From contig CM030706.1 in the NCBI GenBank assembly GCA_017979445.1, positions 27,812,493 to 27,876,492 on the forward strand: DNA of 64,000 nt, read 5' to 3'. The number at the start of each line of letters is the position of its first letter. The stretch's first letter is position 1. This document shows positions 35,815 to 47,039 of this stretch, one piece after another. The DNA comes from Akebia trifoliata. Taxonomy: Eukaryota; Streptophyta; Magnoliopsida; Ranunculales; Lardizabalaceae. The translations under genes and the position numbers were made by a program. The notes beneath the pieces are model-generated. The model was given only the letters and a program-made list of their open reading frames with translations, searched no databases and was not told the DNA's origin.

Positions 35815-37140
35815 ATGAACGACCCCACTACATTTCTTCTTCTTCATTTGCGGAAGATAAAGAGATCTCTTCTCACTCACCTCTTTTGCTTCCCCATTTC
35901 TCTCCTCTCTCTTCTTCTCCTCCTCCTTCTCCTTCTCCTTCTCTTCCTCCACGCCCCTTTTCCGAAAGAAACCTCACCGGAATCTAACGCATTCTCCCCG
36001 GAAAATTTGGTCAGAGAAATAACTCGAAGATGGTCTACTTCTTCGTCTTCTTCAGTCATGTACGCAGTCGAAGAAAAAACCCCACCTTTGAAGCTGAAGA
36101 CCCATTTGCCCCTTTTGCAGAAATCAAACCCTTTGAACTCTTCTTCAACTCAGAACCCTAAATTACTGAGTGATAACCGGTCCGTGTTCAAGATTTTGCA
36201 GCCCACATTCCTTTCAAGACAGTTTTCTACGAGAGTGAAGAAGTTCTTTATTGGGTCATCTTCAAATTCTAACAATTCTTCTTGTAAGGTTCGTTTCTTC
36301 ATGACTTGGATTTCTTCTTTGGATTCATTTGATTTTCGGGAATTATTCACCATCGAAAGCGTTTTTAAATCTCACCCCAATGCTTGTATGGTAATAATTT
36401 CGAGTTCCATGGATTCTAGAAGAGGATCCCAATTGTTAAAACCCTTTCAGGATCAAGGATTTCGGGTCTCTGCAATTTCCCCAAATTTCAATTATATGTT
36501 AAAGAACACATTTGCAGAAGCTTGGTTTGATCGATTGAGGAAGGGAAATGTGGATCCTGGTGAAGTTTCTCTGGGTCAGAACCTCTCAAATTTGCTTAGA
36601 CTTGCTGTTCTGTACAAATTTGGAGGAATTTACATAGACGCAGATGTTATAGTTTTGAAGAGCTTTAGCAATTTGAGAAACACAATTGGAGCACAAACAA
36701 TTGATCTTGAGACGGGAAATTGGAGTAGATTGAACAATGCAGTTATGATCTTCGACAAGATGCATCCTCTCCTATTCAAATTTATAGAGGAATTTGCACT
36801 CACTTTTGATGGAAACAAATGGGGTCACAATGGGCCTTATTTGGTTTCAAGGGTTGCTTCGAGAGTGAGGGGAAGACCCGGATTTAATTTCACAGTGTTG
36901 CCACCACCAGCATTTTATCCGGTCAATTGGAGTAGAGTTCAGAGCCTATTTCATGGACCAAGAAATGAGACCCAATCGAAATGGATATCTGCGAAGGTCA
37001 GGCAAATTCATAGCGAGAGTTTTGCAGTTCACTTATGGAATAAACAGAGTAGAAAGATGAAGGTAGAAGAAGGAAGCATCATTGATCTTATAATGTTGGA
37101 TTGCTGCATTTTTTGCAATTCTTCTGTGTCAGCCTTGTAA
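35815..37140 (+). CDS. Alpha-1,4-glycosyltransferase family protein (Gly_transf_sug/Gb3_synth), Golgi type II membrane protein
   Basis: An intact single-exon gene of 441 residues, in the size range of small plant family members (about 400 residues). Residues 19-45 form a leucine-rich membrane anchor coded by CTC/CTT repeats, as for a Golgi type II protein; residues 50-150 are a Ser/Asn-rich stem. The catalytic part includes RFFMTWISSLDSFDFRELFT, NLLRLAVLYKFGGIYIDADV with the DXD metal/nucleotide-sugar motif at Asp275-Ala-Asp277, then NNAVMIFDKMHPLLF, GHNGPYLVSRV, AFYPVNWSRVQSLF and AVHLWNKQSRKMKVEEGSII, the Gb3_synth-like C-terminus. Several N-X-S/T sites are present. An in-frame stop lies 18 bases upstream of the ATG. 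The family uses UDP-sugars; substrate and acceptor of plant members are mostly unknown, so no gene symbol is given. It stands alone, with no neighbours of related function. Confidence 0.93.
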   Translation: MNDPTTFLLLHLRKIKRSLLTHLFCFPISLLSLLLLLLLLLLLFLHAPFPKETSPESNAFSPENLVREITRRWSTSSSSSVMYAVEEKTPPLKLKTHLPLLQKSNPLNSSSTQNPKLLSDNRSVFKILQPTFLSRQFSTRVKKFFIGSSSNSNNSSCKVRFFMTWISSLDSFDFRELFTIESVFKSHPNACMVIISSSMDSRRGSQLLKPFQDQGFRVSAISPNFNYMLKNTFAEAWFDRLRKGNVDPGEVSLGQNLSNLLRLAVLYKFGGIYIDADVIVLKSFSNLRNTIGAQTIDLETGNWSRLNNAVMIFDKMHPLLFKFIEEFALTFDGNKWGHNGPYLVSRVASRVRGRPGFNFTVLPPPAFYPVNWSRVQSLFHGPRNETQSKWISAKVRQIHSESFAVHLWNKQSRKMKVEEGSIIDLIMLDCCIFCNSSVSAL

Positions 37141-40080
37141 GTATGGGAGGGAGTAATCTCTCTTTTTTATCTGTCTTTGATTATGGACCTTCTCAGTCCA
37201 TCCATGATTTAGAAAAAAAAAAAGCAACTTTTTTTTAATAGCATTTGGGTTTCTCTTATTTAGTTACTTCTACTTATACTTCTTGCATGATCTAATTAGA
37301 TTTATATAAATAGGAAGATTACCTCACTGTTTCCAATTTCTCTATATAGTCTCCTATTTAAATAACATGAGTTTGTGGGATTATCTCTTGTATGATCATC
37401 GTAAGGAGGAGAATTAATGGATCATTTATACATAAGGAAGACAACAGGAGGGAAAAAAACCAAACTCATCATCTCATCTGTGAATGTAGGCTTAGTCAAA
37501 CCATGTAAATCTTGTGTTTCTTGATTGATTTCTTATTTTTCATCACATACATCTTTATATCTAGGGATCCATGCTCAGGTTAAACATTCCTGTAACAATG
37601 CACTACTTGTGTAATTTTTTACACAGGTGTATTATTATGGTGTTGCAGAAGTATGACACTATAACTTACATGCATAAGCGGCTTAAATGATTCAATTTCA
37701 TTTTCTGTAATTTGTAAATCATCCTCACGCCTTTATTTTGATTGGTAAAGATGGGTTAGTGGTTAGCATAAGAAGTATGGGTTCAAGGGGCATTTGAACC
37801 TGGGTTGTGGGAACAACTTTCTACACATCTTACCACTTAGCTAAGTGGCACACTTTTCTAAATGATAACTAGATTAAGTAACATCAACCACAAAAATCTC
37901 TTTCCCTGTCTATATGAAATAGATCAACAATTCGCTCATATATTTTTTTTGTTGAATTTCTCTAATTTCTTATATTTATCCTGTTATGAAGTTATTTTTT
38001 ACTTGTTTACTAGTCATTTAGAAAACCATACTTAAGATGCTTACACCATGCCTCACCTCAAGAATTTGCACATAAAAGCATTATTCTTATTTTTGGATTT
38101 GCTTGTAAAGCTAAATTATTTGTCTTCCTTTGGCTTGTTCCATGACTTTGAAGAACAAAAAGAAAAATGTCTTTCTAACTAATTAAAGGGAGTGGTAACT
38201 CATTTGAATTTATTTCTTAGATATGGATTAAAAAAACAAATAAGTTTACTTAGAAAATCCAATTTGTCCAATTTGATATTTGAACTTTGCTTGCATTGGA
38301 CGTGTATCAGTCTGGTTTAAATTTATAATGGGTTTTAGGAAAATTTTGATCAACCTCAGCCTTGCTTCTTAGATCTGAAGAAACAAACATTTATTTGCTT
38401 CTAAATACTTGTTATAAATGTAAAACTAAGGAAAGTCAGGTCAAAAGAGTTGCGACTTTTCTTTTTTTTGGTTGTTTGTTTATGTTGATTCTATAGTTTT
38501 GTTCGCAGTGATTGAATATGCATAGTTGTTTTGATGCACGGATGAAGCTTTTCTTTTTTTCTTTAAATTTTATAAATTGTCTTGATATATATATATTTTT
38601 ACAAATGATTGTGAAGTATGATTGTTGATAGCGTGGCTTGTGTTTAAAACTCACTTCACCTACTAATTATTGACCATTAATCTTGCTTATATTTAAAAAA
38701 TAATAATTGAACTTTTGCCAGATTAATTTCTAAATAGTCCCCAAGTTTTGTGCGGTAATTTGATAGGACATTTGGTAAACTTTTTAGTTCTTAATGGTCC
38801 CTCATTATTGGTAAACTCACCGCTTTTTTATTTACAGTCGAGTTCATCAGTTTTTATCTATTGAACTCGACGATTTTTTATTTAGTGTCAAGTTCACAAT
38901 TTTTACTGTCGAACTCAACATTGGTAAAACTCACCCATTTTCAAATTTTGAGTTTTTTCGACTAAAATACATGAAAAGATCGATTAAAAAATTGAGATAA
39001 TGATTTGTTTGGATGATCTCAACCCTTGAAAATGGCTTCTTCTTCTTTCTTAAATCTTTTTCAATAGAATGGAATCTCCAAAATTCAATTGAGATGTCAA
39101 AATTTTAATTTTTTTTTATGAAAACGATGAGTTCGAACGATTAGGACATTCAATTGTGAGAAATGTAGGAGATGAGATAGAGGGACTGTTAAGAAAAGAA
39201 AAGTTTACTAAATAGTCTATTAAGAGACCACTTAAAACTTAGGCATTATTTAGAAAAAATTCCCTCTGTGAAGGTCTTTTTAAGTATTTTATTTATTTAT
39301 TTATTTTTGTTGATAATTTAAATTTTATTGATGTGAAACAATTATCTTTGGCTACTAACAATATCCCATCTAAAAAGAAAAAATCTTAAAAAATGATTAT
39401 GTAATTTTTTGACATACCAGCCTGGGTTTTGCTGTATATTTGATACCCTTTGGGTTTCAGACTTGTGACATATCTCTTAACCATGGTTTTCTGTGAGAGA
39501 CTTATAAATTGGACAAATACCCTTGCATTTATCCTACTTCAAAAAAATAAAAAAAACCCTTCTATTTCCCACCTCAAAAATCAACCCAGAGGCACAAAAC
39601 TAGACGACTCTTTCAATATTACTGGGATGTTCAGACTCTGAGCAAAGGTTAGAGACTGTCAAATAAAGTAATGAGAAGATAATAAATATAGTTTTTACCA
39701 CAAAGGACTTTGCCAATGGTTCAAACTGTTAAAGATAATGGGTTCTTTGAGAAAAAATAAATAACCCAAAATAGTCAAATGGATCAAAAATGGATTTTTG
39801 TTTTCTTGGTTGTGTGTACGGGAAAGATCAGGGTATTTTGATCATTTTATGTTAATCTCTCGTAATAATAAAAAAATAAAAATAAAAACTATGATTGAGG
39901 GGTTAAAATTATGTTAGAATTATCAGGAAAGATTTAAATGATGGAGAGATAAGCCTAAAGGTGAAAATTTTTAAATGATGTTATGGGTCTGAGAATTAGA
40001 TAAATGGGTGAATCCATGAGTGTGTTCTCAATGCCAATCCATTTATATTCTGCACCTAAAAGGGACCCAATCTACTAAGA
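37141..40080. other. 3' UTR and intergenic stretch, no gene supported
   Basis: The first 200-300 bases are probably the 3' UTR of the glycosyltransferase. At 37745-37860 a block with GGTTAGTGGTTAGC and GTTCAAGGGGCATTTGAACC may be a SINE-like or other short dispersed repeat, but this is uncertain. The block 38830-38935 repeats GAACTCGACG-like words. The target site of the Tat element is at 40081. Confidence 0.4.
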
Positions 40081-40085
40081 GAAAC

Positions 40086-40513
40086 TGTAGAAGCGTTTTT
40101 CGTGATCACCTAGAAGTTCGAGTCCACTTGTGCATCGAATCCCTCTTGGATCGTCCCTCTTCCCTAAAACATAGAACCTTTATGCCTAAGTCAGATCTTG
40201 CAAAAAGTTTGATAGAAGTTTATATGGGTTAGGATTGCCTACTTGTGTAATGACTATTCTCCTCTATTTATAGAGGAGTTTCCTTTCTTATCACTTTTCT
40301 ATTTTGGATAAAAAAACGCTGGATTCCTTGAGAGTAGGAACTTTCTTAAGATATTGCGCTTAAATCCCAAATATTTTCTAGGGATATCTTTTCACCAAAT
40401 CTTCACTAGATCTTCCATGGCTCAGAAGGGATTGAAACTTCATCATGCAATATATCAGGCCATCTTCTGACTAAATGCGTTGACCCTGAGGCTCAAAGAT
40501 TTATTCCTCTACA
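40086..40513 (-). repeat. Tat 3' LTR (428 bp)
   Basis: Outer edge GAAAC|TGTAG, inner edge CCTCTACA. The palindrome CCTCTATTTATAGAGG at 40261-40276 gives a TATA-like word on both strands. Confidence 0.92.
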
Positions 40514-40526
40514 ATGCCCCCTCTCG
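40514..40526 (-). other. PPT of the Tat element
   Basis: Minus-strand GAGAGGGGGCAT next to the 3' LTR. Confidence 0.7.
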
Positions 40527-40672
40527 GAATGTCAGGAGCATCATGTCCTTTCGAGAATCTTCGCGAGACTATCTCGAACAATGTTCATACTCTTAAATCC
40601 CTGACCTCAGATGTATGGACCGACACGATTAAATGGGTAGCGTGGCTCAATGTACGCATTTATTAGTAACTC

Positions 40673-40934
40673 CACGTGTCTCTCAGTGATAGGCCTGTAG
40701 TACTGAGTCGTCGCCTCATTATGACGGTCATTAAATGCAACCGTTTGGCATTTCAAAGGTTTGGGCTTTTTACACGTGGCGCTCCTGTATTGGTTGGGCA
40801 CCGGACGCATGGTGTTCCGCAGCCTCATGTTTGGGGCACAATGATGGCTATGACAGCCCATAATGCGCTCTCTCCACTAAGCAGTTCTGGCCCTTGGATC
40901 GAATGCACATCTCAAGGGCATTTACCTATAAATA
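40673..40934 (+). promoter_or_regulatory. Putative promoter of the antisense ORF: two G-boxes, CCAAT, TATA
   Basis: On the plus strand: G-boxes CACGTG at 40673-40678 and 40773-40778, ATTGG (inverted CCAAT) at 40789-40793, and TATAAATA at 40927-40934 in the context CTATAAATAGG. The first ATG of the ORF with domain-like sequence follows at 41137, about 200 bases downstream, leaving a pyrimidine-rich leader. It lies outside the LTR, in the element interior. Confidence 0.55.
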
Positions 40935-41136
40935 GGCCTTTCTTCTCTTTTATTTTCACTTTTATATGTTTTGCGTCGAATTGTTGCCGATTTTTTTCCA
41001 AGACTCTCCGTTTGGTTTTTCTAGCAAAAGTTCCATCCATATTTCCTTTCTTCCTTCTAGTTCAAGGTACCCTTTCTGCCTATTATGTTTCGCTCTTTTT
41101 CTTTGTATTTTCCCCGCTAAAAAATCCCAACTCGCC

Positions 41137-41663
41137 ATGGGTAAAAAACCTTACATGACTACTCGACCATCCATGGAGGACTTCCGAACTACGTACTCCA
41201 TTTTGGAGTTCGTAGCCACGGAATGGTGCGACTTCCTAGACCCTAACGAAACTTGGGAGAATGACACAATCGTTGTCCTTTGGGGCCAATCCAAGGCAGG
41301 TCTCAAAGTTCCCTTGTCTTCCTTGACTCGTGAGGTACTGAATTTCTACCACAAGTCCCCTGGGCATATGACAAAATGACAAAGAACTTCGTTCGTCTAA
41401 TCTTCGTGATCGAACTGATGAACACCCGTTTCCTTGAGGGACAAAGGCTTGGATTAATCGACATCTAGGCCCAGTATAAGCTTTCTAATGCCCCCAAACG
41501 GCCCAAATTCTTCTACATGATGAAAAGAAAAAGGTCGGGAGATACCACTTCAACTGCCTGAGACAGATAAATAATGGTTCTTGTACTCGGTGAAGCTCAC
41601 GGGTTCATGGGAATATGCCGAGGGCTAGTCAATTCCCGACCTTACTATTATTTTAATTGGACT
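41137..41663 (+). pseudogene. Antisense ORF of the Tat element, 5' part
   Basis: Plus strand, opposite to gag-pol. MGKKPYMTTRPSMEDFRTTY opens an 80-codon frame; after a stop at 41377 the reading continues in another frame: NFVRLIFVIELMNTRFLEGQ, PKRPKFFYMMKRKRS, then EAHGFMGICRGLVNSRPYYY. The pattern, a conserved N-terminal domain before a Pro/Ser-rich linker and a coiled coil, resembles the gag-like or plant-transposon-like proteins carried as extra ORFs in some Tat elements. That comparison is from memory and unsearched. It is cut at 41663 by the solo LTR and resumes at 45075. Confidence 0.5.
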
Positions 41664-44600
41664 TGTGACGCCCCGCCAAACGCTAACATAAATCCTAAGG
41701 CCGCCTCGAAATTTCGGCATGGTCTCCTATGTTTATGTTAGCGTTTCACGGAACTCAAACCTGATAAACAAAATCCAAACAATCCTGTATAAAGCAACAT
41801 ATCCACAATGAATAAGAAACGGAAGACGGGAGATCTTATGAACAAAAAAAAATAAGGTCAGAGTTGCGCAAAAAAGGATAGCGTTATACAGGATTACAAA
41901 ATTTTTCTCACTCTAACATAGACCTAGCACTCGGTCCCAAAAACATAGACCTCTCCTAGGACAAACAGACTCCTAGTAGAAGTAGTCATAATGCTCACTG
42001 GGTAACGGACTCTGGTCGTCAATCTGACCGACCAGATGTTCCTCAGCTAATAGCTCAACACCCGCTGCGCCAACTGTAGGCTCTGCAACTAAAAAAGATG
42101 GAAGGAAATGGTGAGTAACAATGGCTACTCAGTAGGTCCACAAACAATTCCCACTAATAACCAAACCTAACGTGATCGAATAATCATACTGCATCATTTC
42201 AAAATATGCAAGTTTTACAATTGAAGCTACGATTAACTGGTACATATAGTCAAGGTGAGTAACTAAACAATTTAAAAATTACACATAACATCAATCATCC
42301 ATACTCATTATACATTTTCCATTTATGCAAATATAGTAGACACATACAGATAGACATGTTTTTCAGTTTATAATTCGAAATATAATACAGATACATAATA
42401 CAAGTGGTGAAGTAATGGAATTTGAGCGTTGGGATTCATGACTGGATCGTTCCCAGTCGGAACATGATGTTACAACATAAATCTAGCTTTTAGTTCCTGA
42501 TTTTGTGGTCGGTCGCTGCGCTTACCACATTGGTGACCATTTATCCGGCTCAGACGGGCCATTTGACGTGATCGTAAGCTATGGGTTACTTTTCGATGTG
42601 TCAGAACGTTCGACTACTACTAGATTGTTAATGATCACTGACCAATCATCTTCGTCTATGCCTATTAGGCGTGCATGTGATTCCCAAAATGACACTCTAC
42701 TCGTATACGACCACTTTTACAATACACGTTCACTGGTAAAGATAAGAAAGGAATGTACCCGGATTCCAGTTGTGACTCCACTCTCATAACCGTCCCATAC
42801 CACGTATGAGCTTGGTGGTCCCTACCGTACATCCTAGGATAGTGCACCCCTCCGGATGATGTGACGCACTATCCCTTCAGACATTCACAAACCCTTTAAC
42901 AGCTCACAAAATAACTACGTATATATATAATTTTTTTCATTTAAAACAAAAAAGAAATTAACAGAACAGGGTTGAGAATGGATATCCAGTTCCTACCATG
43001 CAACTGTGGCCACCTGGCCTAAAAATAAATAACAGTACTCAGCGCACGCGCTAACATAATCATAAATAAATATGAAACCCTTTCATTAATAACCTGGATA
43101 TCCTTTCACCAACCTACACACAACATACAATGTAAAATGTAGACGTCACCCCTCGGGTGTGACTTTGACATTTTACCGATTCATCCATTTGCCCATTCTC
43201 AAGACATTCTCACTTTTCGTCTCTTCAAGTCAAACCATTCATTTCCAATCTTTCAAAGTCATCTTCGGTCTTTCCATCGAAAACCATCAAGTTTTAGTCA
43301 AAACGAGGTCCCGGCGATGCACGGGACCAAAGCTGTTAAAAATAAGGAAAATTGGTGAAAATTTGGCTAAGTGTCGGAAACTCAAATTTTCAAAGTTTTC
43401 GAAATTGAAAACGGGTTTTTGGAAATGAAAGCCTCGATCACGAGATTCGACACCATATAGTTTTTGTAATCTAATTCAAAGTAATGCGAAAGTTATTATA
43501 TTTTGAAAACTTGTCGAAAACTACGTTTTGTTCTTGAAACCAAAATTCGGATTTTGATCCATTGAGATTTGGATCTTGAAACCATTCCCATTGTTCCAAA
43601 ATGGGAAATAAAATTTTAATTTCATTAAAGAACTTAAAGTAAATATCCATTTACTTAAATGGTTTAAATGAAATGAATGGTGGGAAATCAACTACAAGGT
43701 GTGAGGAGGGCAACACAAAAGACAGAAGTCAGTTCTAAAGAACTGTTTCTGTCAGCAGATGGTCGATGACAGAATCAGGATTCTGTCGGTGGGACAGACA
43801 ATATAGCTTTCGACAGATGTCGATGGGACCGACGCTTCCTGCCGACAGCATAAAATTTCACGCGAGCTTTGGGTTCATCGGTGGTAGAACCCTGATTCTG
43901 TCGATGGGACCAACAGAATGCCTTCGGTAGGTGCCGGTGGCACCGACCCTTCTCGCCGACCGCACTGAATCCTCACTCGAACTTTCGAATTTTCGATCCC
44001 TTTTTCGGATTCTTCTTCCGTTCTTTGAATCATTCAACCCACCCACGAGTTTGTGGTTAAAACTTGATAAAACATAATCAAAATATCTACTTCTACCATG
44101 AATTTGAAATCAAACAACAACTTTCTACGATTTAAATGCAAATTATAAGTTTTGTTTCAAAACCTAAATGCACATTTCGAAATCTAAAGTTACCAATAGG
44201 AATCGAAAGTCCCCTACTTGTTTTGTGGACACTAAAGGTAATGAACTCGTTCAAGGATCAAAGTTGGTGGCAAGAGAGTCAATGTTGAGTTAAGTTTGAT
44301 GCAAAGTAAGCGAGGGTTTGCAACTCCTTTGATGACGACACTCTTCTTCACTTCTACCCTAGAAGACGAGCCTCTACTAACAAGGTGAAGCTTCGAGTTT
44401 GATGATACCCTAATGTACTTGCTGATTTTTGGTGGAGGGTGAGGAAATGGACGTGAATGAGTTAACAAAGAGGGCGAGGTTGTAGCTATCGTTGTAGCCG
44501 ACAACTTTGTCTTCTTCGTCGGGGTTCAACGGTTATTCGTTCTCAACAGATCTTGAGGAGAAGAGAGGAGAACCTAAGTTTGGGAAAATATGAGTTTTGG

Positions 44601-45069
44601 GTGATTTGGGGAAGAAAGAGAATGACTTAAAAGAAAATCACTTTCTTTTATAATAAGGGCGAGAGCATACTTGTAATTTCCTTATTATTTCTAGTTTCGA
44701 TCGTAACTTGACTATCCGGACTCGAAAAATGATAAACGAGTATACCATTTCGAATAATTTTTCGTTGCGGTCCTAATGGTGTAATCGAATCTTCCTAATT
44801 CTCCTTCTAACAAAAATTCTCTATTTTAGGTCCCGCTCAACACGAAATTCGAGGATTTGTTAATTTTTTCACCTGATCTTGAATTCAAACTTGCTTATAG
44901 GCTAAAGTATATATTTCAATCATTTTGAAACTAATGGCGAAGTCGGTTTTCAACAAAAACGAATATAGTATAATCCGGGTACTTTACTCTAAGTTTTCTT
45001 TTCAGAATATTCCTCAAATTAACATTATCTGATTTTTTCGAGATACGAGTTAAAACACAGGGTGTTACA
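41664..45069 (+). mobile_element. Solo LTR (3.4 kb) inside the Tat element
   Basis: It starts TGTGACGCCCC and ends GGGTGTTACA (TG..CA, with TGTGAC/GTTACA as imperfect inverted ends) and is flanked by GGACT on both sides (41659-41663, 45070-45074), a perfect 5-bp duplication. No gag or pol motif is inside and there is no second LTR, so it is best read as a solo LTR left after recombination. The length and the TGTRACRCCC end fit large gypsy LTRs (Tekay/Del type), but the strand and lineage are not certain. Open frames inside (for example 43159-43428) show no domain. Confidence 0.82.
43735..43965 (+). repeat. Two diverged GC-richer direct repeats within the solo LTR
   Basis: Two copies about 120 bases apart share ATTCTGTCG(A/G)TGGGAC and CCGAC(C/G)C(T/T)TC...GCCGAC blocks, at about 43770-43850 and 43892-43970. 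They differ in base composition from the AT-rich surroundings. Confidence 0.6.
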
Positions 45070-45074
45070 GGACT

Positions 45075-46420
45075 AGTAAGGATAACCAGAGTACATTCCA
45101 CTAAGTATGAGCTCTGATCTTTCTACTCTTAGACTAACATGCTTTATCTTTTTGTTTCTACAAGAGTAAAGGACAGGAACCCTCCTTCTGGCCCCGTTCT
45201 CGAGTCCATCCTTGCAGATAGAGAGTTCAAGGACAAACCTATTTCCCTTTCACCAGCTCTCCCCCTCACCACTCTTCTATGACCAGGGAGGGGATCATCC
45301 CACCTCTCCTAGACTACCATTCTTTCCTCTACTACCTCATCTTCTTTCTCCCTCGGGCATTCTAATTCAGATTCCGAGGAAGAAATGTCTTCTCAACTAA
45401 TCACCCAAAAGCCTTCCGTGCGAAAATGCCATGCTTCTGAAACTCCCCCTATACCCGTATCTGTTATTCCTCCTTCTGACTCATCTTCTGTTATCCCGTT
45501 GCCTCCAACACTACCTCCCTTGACGGGCGACATCCAGACAAACCCGACGGCACGCCCCAGGTCTGATTATCAGAGCAAAAAGCAAAAGAGAGATCTTCCT
45601 TCAATCGACCAGGACAATGATGTTAGAGGGTCCAAAAACCAGGAGGAAGCCCTACCTAAGGAGCCTTTCCCAAGGAGAAAATCCTTATCGTGAAGATTCT
45701 TCTCAGGGCATTGGCTTTGTTTAACCCCAAGGTCGCTTGCGGGCTGATAGAAGGAAGCCTTCTTTTTGGTGACAAGAAGGTAACTTCTGACTTTCTTGAG
45801 AAGGACTAGGTCTCCTTCCTTGATAACCTCTGCAGCCAGATGGCCCAGGTAACCTATTCTGTGACCTTTTTATTATCTTGGTTCAAAATAGCTTTCCGAT
45901 CTTAATTGCTTTTAGACGATGTCTGTCTTCCAAGTTCAACATGGGTTGTTTGCCCTTGCAAGGGGCCGATCAGATGCACTTAGGGGTGTTTGTTCCTGTC
46001 GTTATTCCCTGGAAGCGAAGGAAAAAAGAGAACTCTGAACTCAAGGGTCAGGTTAAGAGTTTGCAAAAGAAACTCGAGGATCTTTAGACCCAGCTGACTT
46101 AAAGCACTTTGGCTTTTGAAAGTCGGCTAGATCGAATAAAGAAATAAGCCAAGGAGAAAAAAGTGCTCTAGATCAAGATATTAGATGAGCAAAGAGCTGA
46201 CCTGCAACGTCAGCTGGATGAAAATGTAAAGGAATGGGAGGATGCTTTGGAAGAGGAGAGGAGGTTGACCACCAAGGTAAAGGCTGACCTTCTCGTTATC
46301 TGAACGACCTCTCATCCTCCAACAACTCTCTCATTGCCCCCTACTCCTACTGATGTTGATCCTTCTTCCTCTGGCATCAAAATATATAATCGTAAGTAAT
46401 GATTTCTCTTCTTCGGTAGG
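45075..46420 (+). pseudogene. Antisense ORF of the Tat element, 3' part with coiled coil
   Basis: Plus-strand pieces read: a Pro/Ser-rich stretch (MSSQLITQKPSVRKCHASET and PPSDSSSVIPLPPTLPPL, 45385-45693), a charged stretch ending in SKKQKRDLPSIDQDNDV, then ENSELKGQVKSLQKKLEDL (about 46030-46086) and DEQRADLQRQLDENVKEWED with EEERRLTTKVKADLL, which is a coiled coil. Stops and shifts separate the pieces. It appears to be the continuation of the part at 41137-41663 before the solo LTR was inserted. No enzymatic motif is seen, so a structural or regulatory role is only a guess. Confidence 0.5.
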
Positions 46421-46530
46421 TCTTGATTTTGACTTTGTTGCCTTATCTAAAAATTTGCACAACCCTCTCTATGAACGAGGCCCAGGACCGTAAAGAAATG
46501 ATCATGTTAAAGATCACATAATTAGCCAAC

Positions 46531-46908
46531 CATATTAGGTTTCGTGCCAATCATTGCATAGATTGACGCTCGGGTCTATGAGGAACCAACAATATTAGAT
46601 TTGGCGCCAATCACCACATAGATTGGTGCTCGGATTCATAAGGAACCGACCATATTAGATTTCACATCACTCACCGCATAAAGTGATGTTTGGGTTGGTG
46701 AGGATCCAACCATATTAAGTTTCGCATCACTCACCGCATATAGTGATGCTCGAGTCCGTGAAGAATCGACCATATTGGGTTTCGCACCAATCATCACATA
46801 GCTTTATGCTCGAGTCTGTGAGGAATTGGCCATATTAGGTCTCGTATCACTCACTGCATAGAATGATGCTCAGGTCTGTGAGGACCTAGCCATATTCGAT
46901 GTCTACAC
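46531..46908 (-). repeat. 60-bp minisatellite, six full copies and a partial one
   Basis: Units start at 46531, 46591, 46651, 46711, 46771, 46831 and 46891: exactly 60 bases apart each time, with no length change despite many substitutions. The unit runs CATATTAGGTTTCG, then CAATCACCGCATAG and TGATGCTCGGGTCTGTGAGG. In-frame stops on the plus strand make a coding role unlikely. Tandem repeats in the stretch between pol and the 3' LTR are known from Tat/Ogre-type elements and can seed satellite DNA. Confidence 0.93.
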
Positions 46909-47039
46909 TTTTGATCAATAAATATAAATCTCTAATAAAAGGATTAAAAAACAAGCATCGAGAAACTTAACAAAACGTTGACATAGGAAGTAAACTGAGT
47001 TGTTCGAAAAATGAAACCTACCTACTTACCAGACTTTAC

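Noticed and set aside
35877..36059. Minus-strand open frame rich in Arg
   Set aside because: It is the complement of the CTC/CTT repeat that codes for the leucine-rich anchor of the glycosyltransferase.
40676..41158. 160-codon plus-strand open frame
   Set aside because: It overlaps the promoter and leader of the antisense ORF and has no domain; composition is not protein-like.
43159..43428. 89-codon open frame in the solo LTR
   Set aside because: No domain and no conservation evidence; LTR interior.
46531..46908. CRISPR-like regular spacing of 60 bases
   Set aside because: The units are contiguous diverged tandem copies with no unique spacers, no cas genes, and they lie in a plant retrotransposon.
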